Below the pieces are notes generated by a model, which was given only the letters and a program-made list of their open reading frames with translations, made no database searches and was not told the origin of the DNA. 64,000 bases of DNA from Actinostola sp. cb2023 (lineage: Eukaryota; Cnidaria; Anthozoa; Actiniaria; Actinostolidae), in contig JAUJYZ010001058.1 of NCBI GenBank assembly GCA_033675265.1, positions 2,693,001 through 2,757,000 on the forward strand, written 5' to 3'. This document shows positions 46,639 through 59,276 of this stretch, in pieces (position 1 is the first letter of the stretch; each line of letters begins with the position of its first letter). A program made the translations under genes and the position numbers.

Positions 46639-49312
46639 ACGGGGGAGCATCGGATTGGACAAGATGGTTATTGAATATTAATGAGTTTTTTAAAGATATC
46701 ATAGAGTCCTGCAAAAACTCTTATCTCACATGAGAAAGAATGGAATCGAAAGAATCCGGCCCACTCACACTTAATTATTTTACTAGAATTAAAACTGAAT
46801 ACACAGTATCTAAGATCCTAGAAGATCGGCAATGCAAGAATGTTTTCATTAGGCAGCAAGTTGTAGTTGAATATTCGATGGTACTTTTTTCTTACTACTC
46901 AATAAATACTCACGAGGAAACCAACCAACCAGATGCGCAGAATAGGACCACGTGATAACCGTGATCACTCTGAATTCGTGTACGTAGTCGTAAAGTAGTG
47001 TATGACTGGTACACGTTCTCGTTCACTGAAGGACTTGAAAACTGAAGAAATGCTCTTGAAATATGACATGCAACTTCATGTTTACTAAAGAATCACTCCT
47101 TATACAATCTTTATAGTCGTTCCCCGAAAAATATTTTTCTCAATCCAAATGCAATAAAAGTTCTCAATACAATGCCATTGAAAATTAACTTACGTCACTT
47201 ACCGCAGGATCCCATGATATGATAGAGGGACGGCCTAGAGGGACGTCTGGGATGTTGTTTGTTCCTCCTTTGTTCCCAGGAGGAGAAGAAGACAGCGAAG
47301 CCGTAGGGCGTAGCACTGTACTGATGCAATATCGATGCAATACTCCAGTTTCGAGTTGTTTAGCACCGCTGTACTACCTGACAAAAGCGCATTCGGCATC
47401 ATGCATGCCTCGAGTCAGTGTCAATTTTACACAATGACCAACGAGAATCGGCGAACAAATGTTGTACACTGAACAATAGAACACCCGGCTCCAGTCAGAG
47501 AGTAACCCAATGTCAACAACATTTGTTCGCGTTCTCGTTAGTATTTGTGAATAATTTACACTGACTCGAGGATAACCCTGCATACATGCCTCTGCTGTCT
47601 GAATTTACAGCGGTATCTTCGAACTCGAAAGAGGACTATTTTGACTTGATTCATCCAGTCCAGCGTTCGTGATGTTCCGGTTGAATTTCAGAACATTGTT
47701 CTTAAATCCCGGGTGAAATCTCCTTCGTTTTTGACTAAACTCTAAAGACCACAAAAGACGAGAGGAATATTTTAATATATGTTCAGATCAACAAAAGGCG
47801 GGAAATGGCGCGCGCGTGCGCGCTTTCCGGAAATGAAGGAAAATGACCGGAAGTCAGGGTCATCAGATTTTTCAACAGAATTTTCAACATATACATGTAG
47901 CGAACTAGCATCAACTACATAGAGTGAAATAGCAGCAATCTGTTTATAGCACAAATTGCTTAAGACAATGTATTTGTTCAATTTCCCGATGAGGTACAAG
48001 GCGATTACAATTTTAAAATTAATTTAGGCCCGTAAAAATGGGCTCCCTGTGGTTTTATTACTAGTGCATTGTGGGTAAAGTTTATTTGCACCCATTCCTT
48101 GACCCACAGTGATCTTTTCTTGGCAGTCGTTCCTTATAGTTCTGTGTATAAATTTGCGTTTGTATTGCCACATAAAGCAAACAGAAATATTCCTCACTGT
48201 TGTATACAACCTACAGGTATGTACAGATGTGTTTTTCGATTTATTTCGGTTCCAGAATGGTCCTTTCTTGACCTTTTTCTCCCTCGTTTCGCAAGCGAGA
48301 TGAGGTTGACAATTAAGCTTTAATAACTTAACTTCTTCATCGTATCAGCTTGAAATTAGCCTGCGATTATTATCACTGCCTCAAGATAAGAAACAACGAA
48401 CTTTTCAGTAGTGTTTAGGTTCATTTTCGCGTTTTATTTATGCGAATTGTTCACAGTACAACTCCTTAATTTGTAAGCTTTTAAAAACAAATATAAGGTA
48501 AGCTTAATTTATTTTTAGTTCACGTTGATGTGATCATTTCCCATTTCCCCATTTGACTTGAACATATATTTTTGTGTTGTGTATTTATAAATGTGTACGG
48601 CTGGGCGTTTTCCTTGAAAGTGAAGAAAATACAAGCGAATCGCCGTGTACAATATGACAACTATACAACTTGTGTACATATTGCACAATGTACGCTTGTA
48701 TAAAACATTTCTCACACTCACAAATATTTTTCACTGCTGCAACGTTTCTTGCACATTCAAATAATATTTCAACATGTATTTGTAAATGAACATTGTGGAC
48801 TTAGAACCACATGTACCTGTGATAGTGACAAATTATGTCACCTCCAAGGATGAGCCCACACTCCAAAATGCCAACATTGCTGTCATGCTATATGACACAT
48901 AAAGAAATGTAAATATTAGAAATTCAGACTTTTTTTACCTCATGCAGAGGTAATTAACACTGAGTACGCTGCACTGGTCTTGTGAAGCTGAAAATTAATT
49001 GCATACATACACACATAAAGAAAGGGGTATTCATCCAGTACCAATACTGCTAGTTTCTTCATGCTATGGACCACCTGGCCTTTGGGGGTCTTAACTTTTT
49101 ACATAATAGAGCAGTTTTTGTATGACTGTGAAAAACCATGTCACTGTCATGGCACGGATCCATTTGAAATCCTAAAACATCCCAATCATGGCACAGCATG
49201 CTTGTGATGTAAATATTTCGTGGTCATAAGAAATCTGCTTTCTAGAGCTAGTAGTGATTGTGTCATTTAAATTATTTGAATTTATTTGAAATCTTTATAT
49301 TCAAGATAAACA
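46639..49312. other. Intergenic region upstream of pyruvate kinase
   Basis: Holds one foldback at about 47413-47566 (CAGTGTCAATTTTACACAA / GTGAATAATTTACACTGACT outer arms, CGAACAAATGTTGT inner). GC-alternating GGCGCGCGCGTGCGCGC at about 47805. The promoter and any 5'-UTR exon of pyruvate kinase should lie here but cannot be placed. Confidence 0.5.
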
Positions 49313-52300
49313 ATGTCAGCCAAAGGTGCCAGAGAACAGTATGTTCACGATATTGACAGGCGTCACTCAAAATGGATGGGATCTCGTGCATCATCCTATC
49401 TTGACTACCTTTGTGAACTGGATATTGAACTAGGACCAGCAACTATCCGTAATTCTGGTATTATTTGTACTATTGGTAAGTTTACACATGACAATATACA
49501 CGTGATTGGAGTTGAATTACAAACACCAATTCAAATGTCACACATGACAATGTTGCAGACAAACTGTAAATGAAGATGGGGCTTCATATTTCTACTGAGT
49601 TTAGGTGTCCATGTCTATAATAATAATTAATTAATTAATATTCATTTCTAAATTTATTAATACATACAGGACCAGCTTCAAGATCAGTAGAAATATGTGT
49701 TCAGCTGATTGAAAATGGAATGAACATTGCACGGTTGAACTTCTCTCATGGTACACACGAGGTAATTTTTTCATATCCTGTTTCTCGTTTCCCATTTTCC
49801 TTTCTCATTTTTACTTCCCATTTCTCATTTTTACTTCCCATTTTCTCAAAACCTTTTCCCATTTCTGTTTCTAGTACCATAAAGAAACAATACAAAACAT
49901 CAGAAGAGCTGCTCTGATTGAATGGCCGCATGCTGTAGCTATTGCTCTGGACACCAAAGGGCCTGAAATAAGGACAGGACTACTTAAAGGGGTGTGTACT
50001 GCATGGTTCATTGAATCTTTGATTGACAAGGCTCTCTGTAGATCTTTTTATCTTGTCTGAATGTTTCCTCATTTCAGACCATGTGAGCTACTGGCATTCT
50101 CTTGTTTGGTATATAACTTATTTTCTTTATAATAGAACTTGATTTTAAACATCTTGAATACAAAATGTATTTAAATACATTGATTATGAAGATCTCAAAA
50201 GGGTTGCCTATAGAATAAATAAATACTTTAAAATATCAGCCATGTAATAAACAAAATTCCTTTCAGTATTCACTAAGTATATGCTTCACAGACAACCATT
50301 TGTTGACAATGTATACATGTACTTAGAACAAAGAGGACTGAATTGAAATGGATGGAAAACAAAATTTGTACTAAAAAGATATATCACTTCAATATGTACA
50401 TGTATGTAGATGCTCCAGCAGCTACTAAATGGTTTGAAGTACATGTACATGTACTGTAGGCAGTATCTGCCAAGTGTTTGATTTTGGAGTCCTCAACAAT
50501 CAACTGATAGAATTAGTTTTACTACATTCAGAAAATATAATTATTTTGTAATTATATTTTTGGAGTTCTATACCCTACAGATGTACATGTATGCATTATA
50601 TCAATTCGATTTTTTAAGGCTTGATCCATTTCATTTGTAGGGAGGATCAGCCGAGATTTCATTGCAGAAAGGGCAGAAACTCAAAGTATCAACCGACAAG
50701 GCAATGTATGACCAGTGCGATAATGAGACCATATTTGTGGACTATGAAAACATTGTCAACGTGATGTCTAAGAATGGAATAATATATGTGGATGATGGAC
50801 TCATTTCACTAAAGGTAAAACATTGGTTGCCATTATATAGATATATGTTATATAGATAAAATTATAATGAGCAGATGTTTCATACATGATTACTTACTGT
50901 TGTGCTATCTACAGTCATGATTGTGAAAATGATTGGAATAACAAAAGATAAACAAGATTATGTTAACACTAATGAATAATACTCACTGGCTGGGATGATA
51001 GTGATGATAATACAATGTACTTAAAAAAAAACAGTTGTTGATTATAATGGTTATGATGATCTCATGATGATGTGGATATTAATCATGATAATATGTCATC
51101 CGGCTCCAACAGAAATCTTTTGTATTAATAATGATAATGAAAACTTTGATAGTGATCAATGATGATAATTATTGACTGTTTGATTGATTGATATAACATT
51201 GATAATAATATTTTTGGGATATAAATTTACGACACAGTTAAGTATCAATAAAGTTTTCATCCAACGTTAATTTGTACATTTGTAAGTTATTCAACTAGAC
51301 TCATTTTGTACCTTGAAAATGATGCCTGAAGCATCGAAGCGTTGGATGAAAACTTTATTGATACTTACAATTGAAGGGCTCCCTGCAAGAACCACGTAAG
51401 TGATCTCTGATCAAAATCTAAATTCTCCTTGAGATTCTTTGAATTTCAAAGGAGAATTTGGGTTTTGATCACAGGTCACTTACTCTGTTCTTGCAGGGAA
51501 CCCTTCAATTGTAACTTTGTCGTAAATGGTAATACTAATAATTAAAAATACAAATTAAGGAAATATCATGTAACACCAAGTAGAATACATGTATATCCAC
51601 AACACTGTTTTTCTTGTCAGGTTTTGGAAATAGGATCTAATTATTTGTTAACTGAAGTCCAAAATGATGCCTCTCTGGGAAGCAAGAAAGGTGTCAACCT
51701 CCCAAACTGTGAAGTGGACTTGCCTGCAGTTTCAGAACAGGACAAGAAAGATATTAATTTTGCAATGGAGCAAGATGTAAGTGTTTTGCAGCTCTCAGTA
51801 CATTCGCCACTTGTATTTTGGACACTTGGTTTTTAGCCAAGTACAAACTGTACATATACATTTGTAAGCGTGGCAAATATAGAAGTTAATCATAAAAAAG
51901 GGGAAAAATACATTATATCTTAACAAACAATGTGACTCCATACGTGCTAGAGTATTCTGAAAGTATTCTGAACTCCCAATGGATTTGTTTTGACAATAAG
52001 ATGTAATTCAACTAGACTCATTTTGTACCTTGAAAATGATGCTTGAAGCATCGAAACGTTGGACGAAAACTTTATTCATACTTAACTTTGTCGTAAAGGT
52101 TCAAAGGTTCAACGATTTTTATTTTCCACACAATATTTGTATCTAGAATATTTTTTATAACCCATAACCTATTTTCTCCCAGCTGGACATGATATTTGCA
52201 TCATTTATCCGCAAACCCGAAGATATCCATCAGATTCGTGAGTTGCTTGGAGACAAAGCAGATTCTGTGAAGATTGTAGCCAAGATTGAAAACCACGAAG

Positions 52301-55083
52301 GCGTCAGGAAGTTTAACGAGATTGTTGAAGTGGCCGATGGGATCATGGTTGCAAGAGGAGACCTGGGTATAGAAATTCCACCAGAGAAGGTTTTCTTAGC
52401 CCAGAAGATGATGATTAGTCGCTGTAACAAGATTGGAAAACCTGTCATCTGTGCCACTCAGGTGGGGCTAGAATCAGAGCATAGATGACATGGACTGACC
52501 ACCTTAAATAGGTGGCCGCCTCTTCCCCATAGTAACCTGCATAGGAGAGCTTATAGGGGTGTGCTGCCAACATGTCAAAACCCTGACTCTATTAAGGATA
52601 AGACTGAGATCTTGAACATTTTTGCAAATCACGAGTAGATTGTACAATTATATACCGGATAATTTTAGAGTGAAAACACAAAATTATCCACCAAATTTTT
52701 AAGAGCATTCAGGTCTCTACATGGCATATATATTTATGGGAGTACCTCTCTAACCCTCCCACTCCCCTTCTCCCCACTCCCCCTTCCCCCGCTTTCCCTC
52801 CCCCTCCCCTGCTTTCCCTCCCCCCTGCTTTCCCTCCCCCCTGCTTTCCCTCCCCCTGCCCCCCTGCTTTCCCTCCCCCCTCCCCCCCCAAATCTATTGG
52901 TTGATTACCTTTTATTGTTACCTTGACCCCCGCGTCTTACATTGGACTGTGAATGCTTATTTAGCACTAATGTGTTTCAACAGATGTTGGAGAGTATGGT
53001 TGTCAATCCACGCCCTACTCGAGCTGAAACCTCGGATGTTGCCAATGCTATCCTTGATGGTGCTGATTGCGTCATGTTGTCAGGTGCGTATAATCATCGA
53101 TATGTTATCGGTAGCCTATCGGAAGGTCGTCGGTACGTGTCAAGTTGTCGTTAGGATATATTGGGTTGTGGGTTCTTATGCGTGCGACAAGATTATCCGT
53201 ATCGTGTTGTCGATTTAGATGTCTAATTGTGATAGTCTTTCTTGTCTGTCTATTAGAGTCGTTTTCGTATGAGTGGGAAAACTACGGTACGGTGTTACGG
53301 TCACGGTACGGAATCGAAGACATCACCGCGCAAAATCATTGCTCAACCAATCAGAATGCTTGGACACGGCACGAACCGAACCGTAACTACTTTCCACTCG
53401 TACGAAAACGACTCTACCTATGGGAACCAGGGTAATTATCGTTTCAATCTCTTCCCATACATTTCATTAGACAGTCGATATTCTTTCGTCAGACTCTCGG
53501 CACTTCTATAATTCGGCTATTGGTATGTTATCGGCAGGTTGTTCTATTGTCGTATGTAGTCGATATTTTGTCGGTAGGTTATCGGTATATGTTCTAATAT
53601 CGTTAATGTGTTTTCTCTAGGCGAGACAGCCAAAGGGCGTTATCCTATCAACGCCGTGCGCATGATGCACCAGATTTGTCGTGAAGCTGAGGCAGCCATT
53701 TTTAGCAAGCAACTATTTGATGAACTCCGTCACTGCATGGACAGACCAGCAGACACCCAAGAGGCTACTGCTATTGCTGCTGTAGCTGCGTCCTACCAGT
53801 GCAATGCTGATGCCATTGTTTGTCTTACACATACTGGAAAGTAAGTATTTCCATGATTTTGGGCATTTTTGATATTTGTGAGCTATTTTTGGTGACCGGT
53901 TTTCGGGTGAGGGATGTTAATAAGATTATAATAATAATAATAATGTTTAATGAGGATACTCCACTCAGCTAATGTGATTTTCAGGGAGGTCCTAACTAAA
54001 AAGTAAGTAAATAAATAATAATAATAATAATAATTACTTGATAAAGAAACTATGATGAGCATAGACAGAACAAAAATTAATGTTCTGAAAAAAACAGACG
54101 CCTCGAGCGGGATTCGAACCCACGACACCCCGATTTCATGACAGGTGCTCTACCCACTGAGCTACCGATGCAACTACAGTGGCGTGGAGTTCAAATTAGC
54201 TCGAAGACACTGATTTTTAACCGAACATTTGCTCCCAGGCCTCACGGAACGAATGCACGGAACTGGGAATTGCTTCTGTAATGACGTACAAACCGCATCA
54301 CGCAGTCACAGTAATAATATAATAATAATAATAATAATAATGATAACTTTATTTCTCAAAACAGCTTACAAATAAGAGATAACAAATAATAATAATAATA
54401 CCGAATTTTCTCAAATTTGAAGTTTTAGAGGGGGCGTTTATTAGAGGGAGGCGTTTATTTGAGGCTGGGTGTTTATTTGAGGAAATACGGTAATAATAAT
54501 AATAATAAAATAAGGACAAAAATAAATACATATATAAAAATCTATAGGAATGGACTAATACGATCTTCTACTTTCCGTGTATTCTTCTGTTAAAGTGACG
54601 GGTATGAGGTATAAATACTTCCCTTTCTGTGTTCTATGGCACCTTTTATCATTTATCATAATAAAGTTCATTGGAAAAAAAAAGGTTCATTGAACACATT
54701 TTCTTTTTTACTTCCTGTCACCCAGGACCGCTCAAGTTACAGCTCGTTTCCGTCCCCGTTGCCCCATCGTGGTTGTGACCCGCGACCCTCGGATTGCGCG
54801 CCAGATGCATTTATGGCGTGGGTGTTTTCCTATAGTCTACGACAAGGAACCACTCCAAAATGTCCTCGAAGAACATGACGAGCGCCTGGACTTCGCACTC
54901 AACATGGGCAAAACTATGGGTTTCTTGAAGGAAGGCAGCGTGTTCGTGTTTATTTCTGGTTGGAAGGCCGGCTCCACTCATACCAACACAATCCGTATCC
55001 TGACTGTAGCAAAGGATAAAATCCGCATTGCTCGTAGCTTGTCTGAAACCGCTCACCCAAGTGGTGCCATTGTGACTGAATGA
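49313..55083 (+). CDS. Pyruvate kinase (nine coding exons, 552 aa)
   Basis: Cytosolic glycolytic enzyme: phosphoenolpyruvate plus ADP gives pyruvate plus ATP; acts as a tetramer. Exons 49313-49475, 49670-49761, 49875-49991, 50641-50814, 51621-51776, 52183-52461, 52984-53083, 53621-53840, 54726-55083 join in frame with GT-AG sites throughout. Motifs: [10 protein letters not shown] (residues 74-84), [10 protein letters not shown] (111-120), catalytic KIENHEG (Lys268, Glu270), [12 protein letters not shown] (Asp294), PVICATQMLESM (Thr326), [20 protein letters not shown] and LSGETAKG. A-domain, B-domain (about 121-222) and C-domain (from about 390) are complete. The start follows the purine-rich ACAATGTC context. 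The length is slightly above the usual 520-530 because about 24 residues follow the normal C-terminal strand TNTIRILTV. Introns carry a MITE, a tRNA-like SINE and C-rich tracts. Confidence 0.97.
51239..51530. repeat. Penelope-like terminal-repeat relic, copy 1 (intron 4 of pyruvate kinase)
   Basis: AACTAGACTCATTTTGTACC ... GCATCGAAGCGTTGGATGAA recurs at 52010-52095. The TGATGC-stem-GCATCGAA(A/G)CGTT layout is like a decayed hammerhead block. An inverted partial copy (AAGTATCAATAAAGTTTTCA) precedes it at 51240, and a MITE is inserted at 51368-51511. Confidence 0.5.
51368..51511. mobile_element. MITE, 144 bp, TA target duplication, nested in a repeat
   Basis: Ends CAATTGAAGGGCTCCCTGCA / TGCAGGGAACCCTTCAATTG, extended by TGATCAAAA and complement. 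Copy 2 of the host repeat reads ACTTAACTTTGTCG without it, showing the single TA target. Confidence 0.9.
52004..52095. repeat. Penelope-like terminal-repeat relic, copy 2 (intron 5 of pyruvate kinase)
   Basis: Same 80-bp block as 51284-51366 in direct orientation, with GCATCGAAACGTTGGACGAA. Together the two copies flank exon 5. Confidence 0.5.
52740..52890. repeat. C-rich low-complexity tract in pyruvate kinase intron 6
   Basis: Runs of CCCCCTGCTTTCCCT repeated four to five times. The minus-strand Gly-rich frame is an artefact. Confidence 0.9.
53256..53414. mobile_element. MITE, 159 bp, TA target duplication, pyruvate kinase intron 7
   Basis: Arms GAGTCGTTTTCGTATGAGTG / CACTCGTACGAAAACGACTC; family of 30142-30345 and 38077-38246. 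Confidence 0.88.
54012..54171 (-). mobile_element. tRNA-derived SINE candidate, pyruvate kinase intron 8
   Basis: 54171-54100 folds as a 72-nt tRNA-like head: box A TAGCTCAGTGGG, D-stem GCTC/GAGC, 5-nt variable loop, T-arm GTGGG-TTCGAAT-CCCGC, acceptor stem with one mismatch. The anticodon loop is CATGAAA, with A instead of the invariant U33 and a mismatched closing pair, so a working tRNA is unlikely. A 65-nt body with a CAGAAC/GTTCTG hairpin and an (ATT)n tail follow, the SINE layout. Confidence 0.6.
54318..54410 (-). mobile_element. Retroelement 3' tail, pyruvate kinase intron 8
   Basis: Minus strand reads ATTTGTAAGCTGTTTTGAGA then AATAAAGTTATC and (ATT)n, the same pattern as the tail at 35100-35229. 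No coding part remains. Confidence 0.5.
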
Positions 55084-57526
55084 GTTGTACCGAGTAGCTG
55101 TAGGCGTGTTTGATTGTGCGGCTTCTCTAGTATGACCATCCTTGATGTATTCTGTCGTTCTCTGGATGAAAATCGAATGTTTGGTCTTCTTGAGGACTGG
55201 CTGGATGAGAACCTTTCCAAGCGACAATTCATATTACCTTCTGTAAGCGGCCATCTCTTACAAGCGACCACCTTGTCGGTCGTTTACTAGAGGTCTGGCT
55301 GTACATTAAGGGTGGTTATACTCTAGCGCTTCGCACTGTAACAAGCTGTCTCGTAATTGATTTAGCGAACAATTGATCAAAAATGACAATATATTGGAGT
55401 TCATTTATAGCTCATTAGCTTACTGTCACATTCTGATATAAATCGTTTGAATAACGAATAAGCTAAGCAATCAAACCTTTGAAGAAACTGATCGACAATC
55501 AACTGGATGGCGAAAATTAGCATTTTAAACAGGTTTCTCTGATGATATCTTGAAAAAGCGTCATCAGCTGAAGGAAAAGCCAGATGTTTTGGCCATCCAG
55601 TACAGTCACGTGACAGTAAAAGGCCAATATGGGTTCATATGCTGGTTTTGTTATTATCTTAAATTACGAATGTCAAGTACAAGAGTTTGTTAGACCATAT
55701 TAGGAACGTCCAAATGTAAACTTTTTTTAAAGGGTACAGTGTCCCGTATGTAGGGGAGTAAGACCCCAATGTTGATCATCGCACGCGCAGACTACATGTA
55801 TATGTGATTATAGGACCTCTAGGTCCCCCATTGTTGTTAAATTAGGTATCTTTAGATATCAATATATTACGAAAAGCAATAATTTGAGCATATTATTTTA
55901 CTATATTTCACGACATCCAACCAATAAAATGTTTAAATATCATCACTTTATATCTGCATTTGACATTAAGCAAATACATCAGGGGTCGGGTATACTGGGT
56001 AACCTTCTTATTGGGTGGGAAGTGGTGTAATGTATTTTAAAGGGGACTTCGTGTCCTATTGTACAGCACCTGCCTTATGGGCGAATCTTGAAAATAAAAA
56101 AATAAAATGAGCTGTAATAGCGTTCACTCGAGCTACTGATAATGAGATGAAAACTGATGGCGAACATGGAGTTGCAAGCGGAGGAGGCTAAAGTCGTGGA
56201 TTGTCCAGATTTTTTCGCGTACAATCCTTGGCTTTCTTCAAAAAATGACATTGGAAAAGATTCTGAGCCGAGCTGCAAGATCTGGTAATGCGAAAAATTA
56301 GGAACAAAGTGATTCTTGCATGTGCTTTTCTTCCAGGTTCCGATTTTCTTCATCATTTCTCCCCATTCTCCCTCTTCTTTCCTCCGCCGCCCCCTCCCCT
56401 TAGGGCCAGGCTACGCAGGCTAAAGAGATAAAACTGAATAGATTGAAAGATCATCCACAGTTTAGTAATTACCCATAAAATGCATTAATAAAAATAAAAC
56501 CATAAAGTAATAAGCAGTTTGAAAGGTGCAAAATACATGGAAACGAGGCATTTAGGGCCAAAGTCCGGTTTCTGCAGGTACAAATCTTTGTAATTTCAAA
56601 TCACTATAACTTTTCAAGATTGCATAGTACAGCCCTAAAATTTGTTATGTTCATTATTGAAAACCCTCTCTTCAAAGAGATGGTCACTGATATGCTGTAA
56701 TATATTCCCAACGGCAAAGGAAATCAGATTTTACGCCAGGTCTATGAAAATCACTAGAGTGGTAATTGGCCGGCGAGACAACTGATTTGTATCACGTGAT
56801 CACAAAATATTTGTCTCGATCGAAATTTGAGTAAATTTCTTCTCATGTCATGAAGCAAGAAAGGGCCTTGTTGTAAGGCATTTTTTTTACCTGTTTACCT
56901 CTCCCTCGATCATTTCAAGAAGAAACCGTGACGTTGACTCAACGTTTGATCACGAAATATTTCTCGCCGCCGGTTCGAATTTCTTATTTTCATGTACCGT
57001 GATTGCCTTGACAATCTAGTGAACTTTCTGCATGTACTGTAAGTTCGCCGCTCATTGCGGGTCGTTTCATATGTGCCAAATCGCAATCGTAGTCTCTCCT
57101 TTCCCGTTCCAAAGGAAGGCTGATGGAATCTAAATGGGAGACAAGTGCGACTCACTTGCTGTTAGGGGTGGACCATTAGATTATTGATGGGGGGGGGGGG
57201 GGGGGGGGGGTTGCATGAATTTTGGCTGCTCGATTTTTTTTTTTCTTTGCTCCTAGCTCTGCACGTTATTTTTTTCAAGGACCTTGACCTTGCACGATAT
57301 TTTTTTTCCTCAAGTTTATAAATTTATAAGTTTACCTTACAAAAATTTCGCATTAACATAGAATTTATAGTGCCGTCTTATGGCCAATAACTGAATAATA
57401 ATTATGTTCAATCAAGAAAATATTTAATACTTACTATTGTTACTGTTTCTAAAAGGAAACTAAGATTCCTTTTTAAGATTTATATATATATATTTATATC
57501 TATCTATTTTGTATATATTTTATATA
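55084..57526. other. Intergenic region after pyruvate kinase
   Basis: No gene recognised; a 3' UTR for pyruvate kinase must start here. Contains a 22-base G run (57189-57210) and a short block AGGGCCAGGCTACGCAGGCT (56402) shared with 34285 and 35270. An 81-codon minus frame at 56910-57155 has no features. Confidence 0.5.
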
Positions 57527-58271
57527 CACTCGATTGCAGAAACGTTGTAGTATACATTTATACAAATATACAAATATCTAATGAGATGCAAAATGTTAAA
57601 GTGCCTATAACCCCTGTGAGATTGTTTTAAAATTCTATTCAATATAAGCTGAATAGTTGGTGGGTTCAGTATTTTGTGATTTGAACCTTGCGTTTATGAG
57701 TTATAGAGGTTTGAAATCTCAATATGCAAATTTGATGACGTCTACTAAGACTTCATTTATTATACAAAAACGCCCTTGTGCTGATTATTGACATTTGAAA
57801 ACTTACAGAATATTTTCACAGTCTTTATAAATGATTTTATAACTTTTTCCCCATTTCAAAATATAAGCTCTTCTTGAAAAAGTCTACATAAGTTATGGCA
57901 AATTCCTGGGTTGACGTCATCAAATTTGCATATTGACATTTCAAACCTCTATAACTCATAAACGCAAGGTTCAAATCACAAAATACTGAACCCACCAACT
58001 ATTCAGCTTATATTGAATAGATTTTTGAAAGAATCTCACAGGGGTTATAGGCACTTTAAACATGCTAAACTACAACTGTTTAAGCACAAAATAGTGCTGA
58101 AAATTATTGTGTTGTCTTTGTTGGATGCGATACTAATCTAAAATTGATGGTTCTGATACATGTATATTAGAAGAAAATAAGCGATGTTTCGCACTTTGTA
58201 TCTCATTAGATATCTTGTATCTCATTAGATATTTGTATAAATGTATACTACAACCTTTCTGCAAACGAGTG
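57527..58271. mobile_element. Foldback element with a second one nested inside
   Basis: Outer element: CACTCGATTGCAGAAACG / CTTTCTGCAAACGAGTG ends, TA on both sides, arms through TACATTTATACAAATAT. Inner element 57599-58056 (458 bp): AAGTGCCTATAACCCCTGTG / CACAGGGGTTATAGGCACTT, also TA-flanked, with long arms including ATGCAAATTTGATGACGTC. A truncated inverted piece of the outer element continues at 58301-58548, cut by R1 copy 3. Confidence 0.85.
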
Positions 58272-58548
58272 TATATATTTTGTATCTATTTTATATACAC
58301 TCGATTGCAGAAAGGTTGTTAAGTAAGTATACATTTATACAAATATCTAATGAGATACAAGTCTAATGACAGAGATACAAAGTGTGAAACATCACTTATT
58401 ATCTTCTAATATATCATAATCATCAATTTTAGATTAGTATCGCATCCAGCAAGGGCAACACAATAGTTTTCAGCACTATTTTGTGTTGAAACAGTTGTAT
58501 TTTAGCATGAATAACATTTTGCATCTTATTAGATATTTCAGTATAAAA

Positions 58549-59276
58549 GAACAAGGACAATGTCAGCTGCGCGAGGAGAGACCTGACAATGACTGACAGT
58601 TGCGTGACGAGGGAGACTATGTATATACATGTATGTGTCGAGTTCATTTGATTTGCCTTTGAGTTCATTTGATTATACCTTTTGACTTTGAGTTCAATTG
58701 ATTTGATTTTGATGAGTTTGTGTAAAGGCCCCCTCTCTAGCTTCAGATCCCGAAACGTCGAGTTTGGAATCGAGTTCGGGTTCGAGTTACGGTTCGAACG
58801 TCGAATAAAACAAGGACATCTTCTTCAATACAATATAATTTCTCTGACGTCATGACAATCAGTGACAGTTGAGTGACGAGGGAGACTATTAGTCCGGTGA
58901 GTACGAACATGATACGTCTTGAGGTTGCATAGGTCAGATGGTTCCGATAACGGCCTCGCGTTTGTTTTTTTTAAAATATATTTTAAGCGAGCTTCTAGTC
59001 CTTTTACCACTTCTAGTCATTGAACGATGAACTAGAATCCTGACCTTTTAATAGCTTGAAGATCTACAGCTGCTTTCAAAACTAAGATTCAAAATCTACT
59101 TGAGTCCTGTTTCTCGTTTATCTTTTCAAATCTGCTGAGTAATCTTGAAACTCCGGATACGATTAAATACGTCGCATACTCGTCATTTTGGAGCCGAACA
59201 AAACGACTACTACTACTACTACTACAACCGAAATCCGCATTTTCTAACTCGGGCGGCCTGCGGCCTGGGCCCGAGT
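58549..59276 (-). mobile_element. R1 interspersed repeat, copy 3 (truncated)
   Basis: Near-identical to 12357-13085 but lacking the terminal 92 bp with the ACGCTCATTGAGCGT hairpin. It retains the ACTCGGGC hairpin end. Confidence 0.88.

Noticed and set aside
54100..54171. Functional tRNA gene
   Set aside because: Anticodon loop lacks U33, has a mismatched closing pair and an acceptor mismatch, and the anticodon position would imply tRNA-Ser without its long variable arm; better explained as a SINE head.
55541..55575. CTGATGATATCTTGAAAAAGCGTC as a hammerhead
   Set aside because: Core and GAAA are present by chance; no stem II can form between them.
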